DNA of 64,000 nucleotides from Pedobacter sp. MC2016-15 (GCF_026239695.1 NZ_JAPIVS010000006.1:186001-250000); one strand, 5' to 3'. Counted from the stretch's first letter, positions 44,954-54,286 are shown. Notes: a model not told the origin generated them from the letters alone. Numbers and translations: made by a program.

Positions 44954-47680
44954 ATGAGAAGAAAGTTATTTTTGGTTCTGGCAGCGATGTTTCTTTTTAT
45001 AAAATCGGGCCATACTCAACAGTACAGTCCGGCACTGGCTGATCTGGAAACATTGAGTGGTTCCCATGACGCCAATACAGGCGAATGGGGACCATACTCC
45101 AAGCAGTATGCAGGCATCTCGCATATCCCGGAAATCAACAAAGGGCTGAGGTTTGACTTCTCTGTAGTTCCCGGATATTACCGCGGCAAGGTGCTGGTGC
45201 CAAATGTGTTGTTTGAATCAGGCTATTACCCCTGGAATGCCGATCTGAAGTCGGGAACCTATACATACCGCTACGAACTCGAGTGGAAAGACCAGGTCTA
45301 TACCGATGTCGAATATCGAAGAATTGATACCCGGACAGTGATGGCTGTGATCAAATGTGTAAACCGGACAAAAACACCTCAAAATCTGGCGCTGAACCTG
45401 ATGGGGAGTATGCAATACCCTGAAGTATGGCCGGAGAAAAAACTGCAGATACCAGAAGGGGGAGTCTGGATCAACGCTGTAGATTATCAAAAAATAAAAT
45501 TTGCAGTTGCCTCTCCAAAAGATAATCTGGTCACGGATGGACTGATGAATGGGGAGATTAGAAATATGAGTTTCCTGGATGGTTCTGCGCTGGGGAAACG
45601 CTTTTTACAGGAGGTCGGAAATCAGGTGAGCTACATTGTACCTGCCACACTCAGAAACGGGTATGTCTGCCTGATTTTCCGGGCTGCTAAAAACACAAAA
45701 AGCAGGATTCTTGTGGAGGGAGCCGGTAAGGAGAGCATTACTCTTGAAGGAACTGGTGGACTCGCTACGCAGCTTATCAGGTTAAAAGGAGCATCTACCA
45801 TAACGCTGCGATCATTGGGGGGCTCTGCCATGGAGTTAAACGGATTACTGATCACTCCCGGGGCAGTATCTGCACCTAGCCTGCTGGAAAATCCCAGGCT
45901 GTTTAAACCAAGGGTAATCACAAATGTTGAAAAACGTCAGCTGTTGATGAAGTATCCCGATGCTCCCGGATATTATGGGATGCGCTGGGATGATGCCTTG
46001 TTCAAGATCCGGGAAATCAGAAATGACGAACTCGATGTTTACTTCAGAAAAATGGTTCACAATCATGTGGACAGCATTCTGCATGGAAATGAAAAGGGGC
46101 ATTATGAGAACATCTTTATCAGACCGGTCACTGTGGCACCGGAAAGTGAATCTACCTTTCATTGTCTGATTACTCATGCTGCAGACAGTACAGAGGTGGG
46201 CCAGACACTGAGCCGTTATGATCAGCTCAAATCCGGTAACCCGGCAGATGTAGTCGCCGGAAATGATCTGCCTGCCGGCAAAGATTATGTTTTCAGCCAG
46301 AAAATGCTTAAGGCCTCCCTGCTGCACAATATTGTATACCCTATTTATGCACAGCGTACATACATCAAACATTATACGCCCGGAAAATGGTGGAACAGCC
46401 TCTACACCTGGGATTCCGGCTTTATCGCTGTTGGGTTGAATGAGATCGACCTCAAGTCGGCACTGATGTGCATCAATGCATATACCACAGCTCCGGAGAG
46501 CCAGTCGGCATTTATCCATCATGGCTCGCCAGTGCCGGTGCAGGCTTATGCGTTTATCGACCTGCTGAACAAAACTCAATCAAAAGCTGTTGGCCAATAT
46601 TTCTATCCGCGTCTAAAACAGTATTATGAATTTCTTTGCGGGGAATCGGGCAGTTCTACAACCAGAAGCATGCAATCCAAGCTGCTTAAGACCTGGGACT
46701 ATTTCTACAACTCCGGCGGATGGGATGATTATCCCGCGCAGTCGGCCCTGCATCAGCAAAAGATGGAAGACAGGGTAAGTCCGGTCATCACGACAGCCCA
46801 GTGTATACGTTTTGCAAAAATATTACGGATGCTTGCCCTCAGAGAGGGGAACAAAAAAGATATTGTAAAGTATGACTGTGACATCAAACTGTTTACAGAG
46901 GCACTTCAGAAATTTTCATGGAACCCTGAGAGTGGGTATTTCAGTTATGTGCTGCATGATGCACAGGGAAAGCCACAGGGGCCATTTGCTGATGCGAAAG
47001 GTATAGATTATAACATGGGAATGGATGGAGCCTATCCGCTGCTTTCAGGGGTGTGCAGTCCGGAGCAGCAAAGGATACTACTGGAGAAGATCTTCTCCCC
47101 AGATCATCTCTGGACACCCAGTGGGATGGGTGTGGTAGACCAGTCGGCACCCTATTACCGCAGTGACGGCTACTGGAATGGCTCAGTATGGACGCCACAC
47201 CAGTGGTTTGTCTGGAAAACGATGCTTGATCTGGGGAAACCTGAACTGGCGATGAAAATTGCTAAAAAAGGTCTTGAGGTTTTCAGCAAAGAAACAAACG
47301 ATTCTTATCACACTTTTGAACATTTTCTGTCTTTGAATGGCCGTGGTGCCGGATGGCATCAGTTTTCGGGACTGTCTACGCCTGTCCTGAGCTGGTATAA
47401 TGCGTGTTACAAACAGGGTACAGTAACCACTGGGTTTGAGATTTTGCTGGAAAAGAGTGAGTTTGACAAGGATCTAAAAGGGTATCATGGAAAGCTTAGC
47501 TTCGATGAGAGCACTGTCGCACACGGCAGGTCGGTGATGATTTGCCTGAATCCATCGTATGTATATCAGGCATCTTTTAATGGTAAGCATTTACAAGTGA
47601 TGGAACCACATCCAGGTCTGATCTGTGTGACATTACCAGCTACCAACAAAAGCGGAGAGCTCATTGTTAAAGTGAAGTAG
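44954..47680 (+). CDS. GH63/MGH1-like (alpha/alpha)6-barrel glycoside hydrolase
   Basis: The protein of about 908 residues starts at ATG 44954, with a signal peptide (about 1-22, KSGHTQQ). The N-terminal 300 residues are beta-rich. The catalytic (alpha/alpha)6 barrel (about 430-820) holds WWNSLYTWDSGF (catalytic Asp near 487), WDDYPAQ, GYWNGSVWTPHQWF and SYHTFEHF (Glu near 790), matching mannosylglycerate-hydrolase-like and GH63 enzymes. These invert alpha-linkages of glucose or mannose. The final 80 residues form another beta domain. It is the enzyme of the SusC/SusD operon, and its exact linkage cannot be read from sequence. Confidence 0.82.
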   Translation: MRRKLFLVLAAMFLFIKSGHTQQYSPALADLETLSGSHDANTGEWGPYSKQYAGISHIPEINKGLRFDFSVVPGYYRGKVLVPNVLFESGYYPWNADLKSGTYTYRYELEWKDQVYTDVEYRRIDTRTVMAVIKCVNRTKTPQNLALNLMGSMQYPEVWPEKKLQIPEGGVWINAVDYQKIKFAVASPKDNLVTDGLMNGEIRNMSFLDGSALGKRFLQEVGNQVSYIVPATLRNGYVCLIFRAAKNTKSRILVEGAGKESITLEGTGGLATQLIRLKGASTITLRSLGGSAMELNGLLITPGAVSAPSLLENPRLFKPRVITNVEKRQLLMKYPDAPGYYGMRWDDALFKIREIRNDELDVYFRKMVHNHVDSILHGNEKGHYENIFIRPVTVAPESESTFHCLITHAADSTEVGQTLSRYDQLKSGNPADVVAGNDLPAGKDYVFSQKMLKASLLHNIVYPIYAQRTYIKHYTPGKWWNSLYTWDSGFIAVGLNEIDLKSALMCINAYTTAPESQSAFIHHGSPVPVQAYAFIDLLNKTQSKAVGQYFYPRLKQYYEFLCGESGSSTTRSMQSKLLKTWDYFYNSGGWDDYPAQSALHQQKMEDRVSPVITTAQCIRFAKILRMLALREGNKKDIVKYDCDIKLFTEALQKFSWNPESGYFSYVLHDAQGKPQGPFADAKGIDYNMGMDGAYPLLSGVCSPEQQRILLEKIFSPDHLWTPSGMGVVDQSAPYYRSDGYWNGSVWTPHQWFVWKTMLDLGKPELAMKIAKKGLEVFSKETNDSYHTFEHFLSLNGRGAGWHQFSGLSTPVLSWYNACYKQGTVTTGFEILLEKSEFDKDLKGYHGKLSFDESTVAHGRSVMICLNPSYVYQASFNGKHLQVMEPHPGLICVTLPATNKSGELIVKVK

Positions 47681-47714
47681 ATGTTTCAGGGGTAGCAGAA
47701 TGGGCGGGTAATTG

Positions 47715-47797
47715 TGGGGGGAGAAGGATTCGAACCTTCGAAGTCTTGCGACAACAGAGTTACAGTCTGTCCCATTTGGCCACTCTGGTATCCCCCC
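47715..47797 (-). tRNA. tRNA-Tyr (GTA)
   Basis: Read on the minus strand, 47797 to 47715 folds as a class II tRNA of 83 nt: acceptor GGGGGGA pairs with TCCCCCC, the anticodon loop is CTGTAAC (anticodon GTA) on an ACAGA/TCTGT stem, a long variable arm follows, and the T loop is GGTTCGAATCC. The CCA end is not encoded. Confidence 0.96.
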
Positions 47798-47864
47798 TTT
47801 TTGTTCAAAATCAGTTAAAGACCTGATTGTGAAGCGTTCAATATAATTACCACTTTTTAAATGC

Positions 47865-47892
47865 GAAAGCTTCAGATTTCTCTGAAGCTTTC
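47865..47892 (-). terminator. 12-bp hairpin downstream of tRNA-Ala
   Basis: GAAAGCTTCAGA (47865-47876) and TCTGAAGCTTTC (47881-47892) form a perfect stem with a TTTC loop, 3 bp after the tRNA-Ala 3' end. It may be a terminator or processing signal, although no U-tract follows directly. Confidence 0.55.
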
Positions 47893-47895
47893 CAG

Positions 47896-47969
47896 TGGAG
47901 AATACCGGATTCGAACCGGTCACCTCTTGCCTGCCAGGCAAGCGCTCTAGCCAAATGAGCTAATCCCCC
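47896..47969 (-). tRNA. tRNA-Ala (GGC)
   Basis: The minus strand from 47969 to 47896 folds into a standard 74-nt tRNA: acceptor GGGGGAT/ATTCTCC with a G3:U70 pair (the alanine identity element), D arm with GGCT, anticodon loop CTGGCAG (anticodon GGC) on a CTTGC/GCAAG stem, and T loop GTTCGAATC. No CCA is encoded. The accessory island starts just beyond its 5' end. Confidence 0.96.
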
Positions 47970-48118
47970 GTGGGTGGGCAAAAGTAGTAATTTGTTTGTG
48001 GTTTGCAAATTTAAGTTGAAATAAGTGGCACTATAAGCTTTAATAGGGTATTTGGACGAGTTACTTTCAAATGGTTAACTATAAATTCACATCACAACTA
48101 TTCTTCACTTTTAAAACT

Positions 48119-48159
48119 CACACGGTTTTTCACACGGTAACAGTGTGAGAACAGTGTGA
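48119..48159. promoter_or_regulatory. Direct and inverted repeats upstream of the integrase gene
   Basis: Two copies of CACACGGT (48119, 48131; 12-bp period) are followed by two copies of ACAGTGTGA (48140, 48151; 11-bp period). The two pairs are inverted to each other through CACAC/GTGTG. Such dense arrays next to a recombinase gene are typical of operators or arm-type binding sites. Confidence 0.6.
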
Positions 48160-48193
48160 AAATCTTACGGTATCTGACCATAACAATTAGATT

Positions 48194-49405
48194 ATGGTTA
48201 CTATAAAAGTATTCTTAGACAAGAGAAAAATTAAAAAGGATAACTCCTATCCTATTTGCTTACGCATCTATCACAACGGTGCATCAACTACACGGTCTAC
48301 TAAAATTGATGTACTGGAATCACAATGGGATGACAATAAAAAAGCAGTAAAGAAAAATCATCCAACAGCACCTGCACTCAACAGGTTATTAACAAAGCAA
48401 GTTGCTGACCTTCAATCAACATTGCTCCTGGCCGATGACAAACAGGTAAATGAATATTTGAAGCCTGTAAAAGTTAAGGAAAAAGTAATTGAACACAAGA
48501 AAACCGTATACGAGTTTACAAATGAACTAATAGAGGAACTTCGCCTCGATAATAAGATTGGAAATGCCTGGGTATACGAATCTACTATCAATGCTTTAAG
48601 AAAGTTTCACCCTGACGATGAGTTGTACTTTGAACAGATTGACTTCCAATTCCTTGACAAATATAATAAACACCTGCTCAGGAGTGGGGTAAAGCATAAT
48701 ACAGCTTTCTTCTATGTCAGGACGCTCAGAGCTTTTTATAATAAGGCAATAAAACATAAACTCGTTGATCGTAACCTATACCCTTTCCACGATATTACCT
48801 TAAAGGCAGAACGTACCAAGAAACGGGCTATTGACCGAATATTGATCAGCGATATAATGCAACTTGATTTGCCTGCACAGTCCTCAATATGGCATGTCCG
48901 TAATTGGTTCATGCTTTCGTTCTACCTGATGGGCATTTCATTCGTGGATTTAGCATTATTGAAACCTGATGATATTAAGAACGGTCGCATCAGTTATAAA
49001 AGACAAAAAACCGGTAAGCTATATGACATTCAACTGGTGCCACAGGCATTGGCAATAATTGATTTATATAAGAAACAACCGTATGGCTTCATCCTGCCAA
49101 TAGTAAACAGGAGAACGAAGAACGATGAAGAGCGGTTACGCTTAATTAAAGATCGTACTCGGTTAGCTAATAAATATTTAAAAAGGATGGCTGAAGAAAT
49201 TGAAACGGATGAAACAATTACAACCTATACATCCCGGCACTCATGGGCTACGATTTGTAAGAAACTTGGCTTCAGTATTGAAATAATTGCGGAATGCTTA
49301 GGCCACGAATATGGAAATAAAACAACGGCAGTGTATCTTGATTCATTCGATCAGGACGTCATAGATAATGCCAATGCAGTAGTTGCAGATAGTTTGGATA
49401 AATGA
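48194..49405 (+). CDS. Tyrosine recombinase/integrase
   Basis: The 403-residue protein has the Bacteroidota integrase layout: N-terminal arm-binding domain (1-90, VTIKVFLDKRKIKKDNSYPICLRIYHNG), SAM-like core-binding domain (about 105-200), and catalytic domain (about 215-395) with YKRQKTGK, SRHSWAT, LGHE and the nucleophile Tyr in TTAVYLDSF. At the first catalytic Arg position it reads FYLMGISFVDLALL, lacking the usual Arg of the box. It is the first gene of an AT-rich accessory region directly beside tRNA-Ala, so it probably inserted this island. Confidence 0.92.
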   Translation: MVTIKVFLDKRKIKKDNSYPICLRIYHNGASTTRSTKIDVLESQWDDNKKAVKKNHPTAPALNRLLTKQVADLQSTLLLADDKQVNEYLKPVKVKEKVIEHKKTVYEFTNELIEELRLDNKIGNAWVYESTINALRKFHPDDELYFEQIDFQFLDKYNKHLLRSGVKHNTAFFYVRTLRAFYNKAIKHKLVDRNLYPFHDITLKAERTKKRAIDRILISDIMQLDLPAQSSIWHVRNWFMLSFYLMGISFVDLALLKPDDIKNGRISYKRQKTGKLYDIQLVPQALAIIDLYKKQPYGFILPIVNRRTKNDEERLRLIKDRTRLANKYLKRMAEEIETDETITTYTSRHSWATICKKLGFSIEIIAECLGHEYGNKTTAVYLDSFDQDVIDNANAVVADSLDK

Positions 49406-49412
49406 TTAGTTT

Positions 49413-49437
49413 GCGGAACGGGTTAAAACCGTTTCGC
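49413..49437 (+). terminator. Terminator after the integrase gene
   Basis: A 9-bp stem (GCGGAACGG at 49413 with CCGTTTCGC at 49429-49437, one G-T pair) and a 7-nt loop lie 8 bp after the integrase stop and are followed by a T-rich stretch. Confidence 0.7.
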
Positions 49438-49501
49438 TACTACTTTTTTATTGACCTCAGTATAGAATTATAAGTATTATTGCGGTCAAATAGCACTTAC
49501 A

Positions 49502-50377
49502 ATGGAACAGTATATTATTACTATTGAAAGCTCAATCAGTTACGACATCCTCAAAAACTATCATTTCACTGTGAAAGCACTTTATGACACAGGGAATTAT
49601 AAAGCATCGGATTCCCTTACTCCATATTTATTTGATCTAACTGTCACAGCGGAGGATAAGGAGGAAGCGGAACTATTAGTTTTCAACTACATACAAGTTT
49701 TTAACCGCCTCGAAGCAATACATCAATTAGGTAACGTTGTTTTTATTACCCAAGCTTTAATGAATAATGAAGGCACTTATATTAACACAGAAGCACCTAA
49801 AAATGACAAAGCACTTTTAGAACTGGAGCTGTTAGTAAACCTGCTTTCAATCCAAGAGGAGAAGAAGTCTGATTCAATTAATATTGAGATTACAAGCAAG
49901 AGGGAGTCTAATAATCATTTTATCAACTATAGTAAGTTTAATAATCCTCAAGTGGTTCAGAAATTGATTGATAATATGGTCATAACGCAATTTAATCATC
50001 TTAAGAGTATGTCTGATTCTTACTCCTTTGATATAAGCAATAGGTTAAGTAAAATAGACGTTCCTACTCTAGACGCTATTAAAACAATGGCAGACCAAGC
50101 CAGATCTGTAAGTACTAAAGCATTCAAGGCAGATTTCCTTTACACTGTATGCTCAACCCTCCGCAACTACCTAACTGAGTATTCACATCTAAATCCAGAT
50201 AATAAGGCTTTAACAAATGATCAAGCAAGAATAATATATACCACTTGTGCGATACATGGATTACTGTCTGTTAAACATGACGTCGAAGTTGATGCTCTCA
50301 ATTACATTAGAATGGTGCTTAAAAACAAAGCAGGTATAGAGCCAATGAATGCAATAATCAGGGAAGATATTATGTAA
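49502..50377 (+). CDS. Hypothetical island protein
   Basis: The 291-residue soluble protein is AT-rich in codon use like the rest of the island. It shows no signal peptide, membrane helix or catalytic motif that I recognise. The N-terminal 90 residues look alpha/beta (MEQYIITIESSISYDILKNY) and the remainder helical. It follows the integrase gene after a terminator and has its own upstream gap of about 65 bp. It may be a structural or accessory protein of the element. Confidence 0.75.
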   Translation: MEQYIITIESSISYDILKNYHFTVKALYDTGNYKASDSLTPYLFDLTVTAEDKEEAELLVFNYIQVFNRLEAIHQLGNVVFITQALMNNEGTYINTEAPKNDKALLELELLVNLLSIQEEKKSDSINIEITSKRESNNHFINYSKFNNPQVVQKLIDNMVITQFNHLKSMSDSYSFDISNRLSKIDVPTLDAIKTMADQARSVSTKAFKADFLYTVCSTLRNYLTEYSHLNPDNKALTNDQARIIYTTCAIHGLLSVKHDVEVDALNYIRMVLKNKAGIEPMNAIIREDIM

Positions 50378-50493
50378 CAAATTGACTTATAGTGCTATAT
50401 TTCTGATGGCATTTTATCAATTCTATTGTGCGTTACAACCTTCATGCTTTAGTGACATTTGCAATACTTAATAACAGCAAATAACTAAAGATT

Positions 50494-50985
50494 ATGAATC
50501 ATCAAGCACCAGAGGTCGGCACTTACAAAGTAATTAATGCCTACAACGAATTATTTAATGGCAAGCCAATGCCAGTAGCGGAAGCTCATTTCATGGCTTC
50601 ATCCAGTTTAAATTACAATCAGGAACGTATAAAGATTCGCATTCGAGCTTTATATAATGAGAAGTCAAACGGACCAAAAAAGCAGTTCCCCATCGATAAA
50701 CTTGCAAACGAAGAATTAATTATCATCGCGATGCATACACATATTGATGCTTTAGATCCAGATAAGAAGGCTTATTCCATAGACTGGGGAATAGTGGAGC
50801 CAGAAGTTGATCTGGATAATATGTTAGATCCGGATGACCCAGAAATCACCAACATTGCAAATGCGCAACTAATTGCAAATGAAGCCGGACAAATCGATGA
50901 TTATGATGATCCGGTCTATTTAAGGAGCGAAGGATTTACCAACTTCCTTACTATGTTCAATAAGAAAAATGAGAGACGGTTATAA
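50494..50985 (+). CDS. Hypothetical island protein
   Basis: The 163-residue protein is soluble and acidic in its C-terminal half (PEVDLDNMLDPDDPEI, IDDYDDPVY). I recognise no domain. It lies between the 291-residue hypothetical and the helicase-like gene, all on the plus strand, and ends inside a terminator hairpin. Its position suggests an element replication or regulation role, but there is no direct evidence. Confidence 0.7.
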   Translation: MNHQAPEVGTYKVINAYNELFNGKPMPVAEAHFMASSSLNYNQERIKIRIRALYNEKSNGPKKQFPIDKLANEELIIIAMHTHIDALDPDKKAYSIDWGIVEPEVDLDNMLDPDDPEITNIANAQLIANEAGQIDDYDDPVYLRSEGFTNFLTMFNKKNERRL

Positions 50986-50992
50986 ACCGTCT
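50974..50992 (+). terminator. Terminator overlapping the stop codon of the 163-residue gene
   Basis: AGACGGTT (50974-50981) and AACCGTCT (50985-50992) form an 8-bp stem with an ATA loop, followed by a run of T. The TAA stop of the preceding gene (50983-50985) lies across the loop and the 3' arm. Confidence 0.85.
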
Positions 50993-51135
50993 TTTTTTAT
51001 GTTTATAAATCGCAATTGACTGAAAATCAGTGCTATATTTTAGTCTGGTATTAGTGGTTTTCGTTGTGAGGTTTCACTTTCGATTTAGGAGAATCTTTGT
51101 GGCATGCAGGCATTTAAGCTTGCATCAACCAACAG

Positions 51136-52974
51136 ATGAAAACACCAATAGATTACAGCAGATACTTAACATTTACGGAGAGAACAGAACTACAAACAAC
51201 CTATAATTTCCGATTAAAAGTTAAACACAGGCTAAACAAGGCCTTCCTAATTATACCAAACAACGCAATTATTAACAAAGGCAGATGCGGTATTGGTGGG
51301 ACATATCTTGAGATTAAGGCAAAAAGGAATTCCATTATCATAGTCCCGACAAATGCCATTATTGATAATAAGTGCTACAAGAATGGAGAGCTGCTACCAA
51401 ATTATCGCGCAGTCAGAGGATCACTGAGTGAAAAGGCTGAAGCAGAATTAACCGAATTCATAGATTCAGATCTAGTAGGTAAAAAAATATTTTGTACTCC
51501 TGAGAGTCTGTCCAAGGTAATTAAATGCTCCAAATCTAAGTCTTCTACATACAATACTTGGTTCATACTTTTTGACGAAGCGCATACTGCTATTACAGAT
51601 AGCTATAGAACCCATATTCTGGATGCATTTGAATTCTTCTTTAGATTCAAGCATAAAGCGTTGATTAGCGCAACTCCTTTCAATTTCTCTAGCGAAGATT
51701 TTAAAGGTTTTGACATCTATAATATCAAGTTTAGAGGGCATGTGGGAAGAATGCGTGTTGAGAATACTAATGATCCTCAAGCGCTGCTGCACTCAAAGCT
51801 GATAAATCCGCAGGCATTCCCAGGAAGGGTGCATATATTCTTAAACTCTGTGAAGGGCATTGTTGATACAATCACACGTGCAAGTTTAAAACCAGAGGAT
51901 TTCAGCGTTTTTTGTACCAAGGATAAGGGTAATATAGAAACGCTTGATGATCTCAGATCGAATCATAGAGAAGCTCCAATGGAGGACACTTATCGAAAGT
52001 TCAATTTCTATACAACAAAGTACTTTGAAGGTTGGGATCTCTATGATTTTAAAGCTACGATCATTATTCTATCAGATATAAATTCTTACACGCTAAAGTC
52101 TGGCATATCCAATAAATGCGTTCAAGCTGCTGGAAGGAATAGGTATTACTCTAATCAAATAATACATATAACTAATAGCCGGAGCAAAGCCAGCCGCACT
52201 CCAATTGAGGAGCTTCAAAGTTTGATCAAGTCTACCGGGCAAGATGCTATTAACGATTTTAACAATCACTCGAACAAAGTATTTACTGGTTTGACGTATT
52301 ATGACGTCGACTATCATACATTGGTAAAGAAGTATTCAGACTTTGACGATATTGGCATAGCTTTTTTGAACACTTTTAAAGTTGATCAGATCGCTAATCT
52401 GGAATGGACAGATCAGGAATATAACCATATCTCCATAATAGAGGACGCTTGGACAGAAGCAGGGTATAAATGTTCATCTGTTAACGACTACATTCCTAGG
52501 TTACCAAAGAACTTTGAGCAACTCAGCAAGGCCAATAGAATCAAGAAAGTTGTTGAATATTTAAGAGCAAGTGATGCTTCAACCTTTGACGTATTGGTAC
52601 TAAATAATTTCCGCAATAATTTACCTCTGCTCGTACAGCCAATCTGTGATGCATACATGGAAATTGGTGGAGATAAGATGGAGGAACTACGCTATAATGA
52701 AAAACTTATCGGACAAGAGGTGATAATGTCAATCAATGAACGCAACGTGGTGCTTATTAAAGCAGAGTATTATGCGCGAATGGGTAACAGGGATGTACTA
52801 AAAACTGACATTGCTGAATATCTCCGCTCTTTATACGTAAAATATAAGCGATTAAATCCTAAAACTGGCGATTACTTTACGGCTTACGCAACAGATTTAA
52901 TGACAGTTTTTCAATTTGATACTAAGCTTGTGAGGATAGGAACAGTAAATGGGTTACGAATTATCAAGTATTAA
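51136..52974 (+). CDS. SF2-type helicase-like protein with atypical Walker A
   Basis: The 612-residue protein carries the order of an SF2 helicase: motif I-like GRCGIGGT (49-56), motif Ia IIIVPT (67-72), motif II FDEAH (about 146-150), motif III SATP (about 179-182) and motif VI QAAGRNRYY (about 330). The canonical Lys of Walker A is replaced: GIGGT instead of GxGKT. Related Lys-less proteins occur in Bacteroidota mobile elements and phages, as far as I recall, perhaps as replication initiators or origin-binding helicases. It is the likely replication protein of the element. A repeat-rich noncoding stretch follows directly. Confidence 0.75.
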   Translation: MKTPIDYSRYLTFTERTELQTTYNFRLKVKHRLNKAFLIIPNNAIINKGRCGIGGTYLEIKAKRNSIIIVPTNAIIDNKCYKNGELLPNYRAVRGSLSEKAEAELTEFIDSDLVGKKIFCTPESLSKVIKCSKSKSSTYNTWFILFDEAHTAITDSYRTHILDAFEFFFRFKHKALISATPFNFSSEDFKGFDIYNIKFRGHVGRMRVENTNDPQALLHSKLINPQAFPGRVHIFLNSVKGIVDTITRASLKPEDFSVFCTKDKGNIETLDDLRSNHREAPMEDTYRKFNFYTTKYFEGWDLYDFKATIIILSDINSYTLKSGISNKCVQAAGRNRYYSNQIIHITNSRSKASRTPIEELQSLIKSTGQDAINDFNNHSNKVFTGLTYYDVDYHTLVKKYSDFDDIGIAFLNTFKVDQIANLEWTDQEYNHISIIEDAWTEAGYKCSSVNDYIPRLPKNFEQLSKANRIKKVVEYLRASDASTFDVLVLNNFRNNLPLLVQPICDAYMEIGGDKMEELRYNEKLIGQEVIMSINERNVVLIKAEYYARMGNRDVLKTDIAEYLRSLYVKYKRLNPKTGDYFTAYATDLMTVFQFDTKLVRIGTVNGLRIIKY

Positions 52975-53437
52975 TGATTTCCTTTTCCTCTGCTATAAAC
53001 TAAAACACCTTTAATAGAGAAAATAGCAAAATATGTATTAGCAGAGGAAAACAAAGATATGAGCAGAGGAACTGGAAAACCCTCTCAGCTCCGCATCTAA
53101 TTTTTTTTTCATATTTTTTTGTACCAAGCACTCAGATGGTATCTCACATCATTCCCCCGAACCTTGTCTTAGGGGAGATGAAATAATATACAGAACGTAA
53201 ACTTTGAGAAACGCGCAGCAACGGTGTCGATATCAAGGCGTTTCTTTTATAAAAGAAACATGCCCGTCAAAGGCATTCTTATCTCAACTTATTAGACTTA
53301 TACGACAAATTCCGCCCATCGGAATAGTATGCTCTAATCAACTCAATCCCACCAATCCCAATACTGCATAACCAATTCATCAATAATCCATTAAACCTTT
53401 TTAAAATCAAGCCCAGATAACAGGGCATCGCACAGCT
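52975..53437. other. Repeat-rich noncoding region, candidate origin or transfer site
   Basis: About 460 bp with no gene. It holds TTTTCCTCTGCTA (52983-52995) inverted as TAGCAGAGGAAAA (53039-53051), a third AGCAGAGGAA (53062-53071), a long T-run (about 53101-53120), a 20-bp perfect palindrome GTTTCTTTTATAAAAGAAAC (53240-53259), and a small ATGCC/GGCAT hairpin after it. Together with the helicase gene upstream this resembles a replication origin or transfer region. That is an inference. Confidence 0.5.
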
Positions 53438-54013
53438 ATGGCTAAAAATTCACAACAATCAAAAAATCAATCAACTAAATCACAATCAATTAATCCATCC
53501 CAAATCCTTTCAAACTCAGAAGACATGACAGTTATTAATGAAAACACAGAAGTACTAATCGAATCTAACCTGGAGCAACGAAACGTAAAAGTCGAAGAAG
53601 CCTACCACAGTATCGTTAAACAAACCAGAGAATTACTAACAGCATTTGACAGCTTAAAATACCGGATGAGTGTATCTGTTGATCATGCTAATTCCGGGAA
53701 GCCTACTAATCTTATAAATGAATGGCTCAGCTCGTTTCACAACTTTACTCTTACCCGCAACAGATTTGGTTACAGTATGATTTACGTATCCTACGATGAG
53801 GATTCACTTACCAGATTTGGTGACAAGATCTTTAATAGAATGCTCAGAATTGTATTTAACACAACAAATACCATTGTTGGTGAACTAAATATTGAAAACT
53901 GCATCAGAATCGATCATTGCGCAACAGACATTCAACCTTTCTTTATAAATAGATTATTTAGTCAGGAGCATGATTATGTAACTATACATACTGAAGAAAA
54001 GGTGCCTTCTTAA
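53438..54013 (+). CDS. Hypothetical island protein
   Basis: The 191-residue protein begins with a Gln/Asn/Ser-rich disordered tail (1-40, KNSQQSKNQSTKSQSINPSQ), followed by an alpha/beta-looking domain (about 55-185, including VSVDHANSGKPTNLINEW). No known motif is visible. It lies beyond the repeat-rich noncoding region and converges with the XRE repressor gene, whose stop lies 6 bp beyond. Confidence 0.7.
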   Translation: MAKNSQQSKNQSTKSQSINPSQILSNSEDMTVINENTEVLIESNLEQRNVKVEEAYHSIVKQTRELLTAFDSLKYRMSVSVDHANSGKPTNLINEWLSSFHNFTLTRNRFGYSMIYVSYDEDSLTRFGDKIFNRMLRIVFNTTNTIVGELNIENCIRIDHCATDIQPFFINRLFSQEHDYVTIHTEEKVPS

Positions 54014-54019
54014 TCTTCA

Positions 54020-54286
54020 TTACAGGGACTCTTCTGAGTCCTTGTTTAATGGCTGGTCTGGAAGTAAGTCTTTAGGCGAGCAGTGAAATATCTTCGCCAG
54101 TTTATCAATGTGATCAAGGTTGTACTTGGCAGGGAACTTTGCACTTTCAACTTGTCCAATAAATCCGTTAGAAACACCCAATTTAAAAGCTAGCTCTGAT
54201 TGCGAGATCTTTGCATTCTCCCTTAAAGATTTCACCTTTTCTATTACAAACAGCTCTATTCTGGATTTCGAAGACGCTTTAGACAC
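54020..54286 (-). CDS. XRE-family helix-turn-helix regulator
   Basis: The 88-residue protein has a single HTH_3 domain (about 15-75): SLRENAKISQSELAFKLGVS, then NGFIGQVESAKFPAKYNLDHIDKLAKIF. It is typical of element repressors that silence excision or transfer genes. It is transcribed towards the 191-residue gene and away from the lipoprotein gene. Its operator is not evident, although the divergent gap (54287-54369) is a natural place. Confidence 0.88.
   Translation of the reverse strand: MSKASSKSRIELFVIEKVKSLRENAKISQSELAFKLGVSNGFIGQVESAKFPAKYNLDHIDKLAKIFHCSPKDLLPDQPLNKDSEESL

Noticed and set aside
47633..47941. Minus-strand open frame of 102 codons
   Set aside because: It runs through tRNA-Tyr and into tRNA-Ala, so it cannot be a normal gene.
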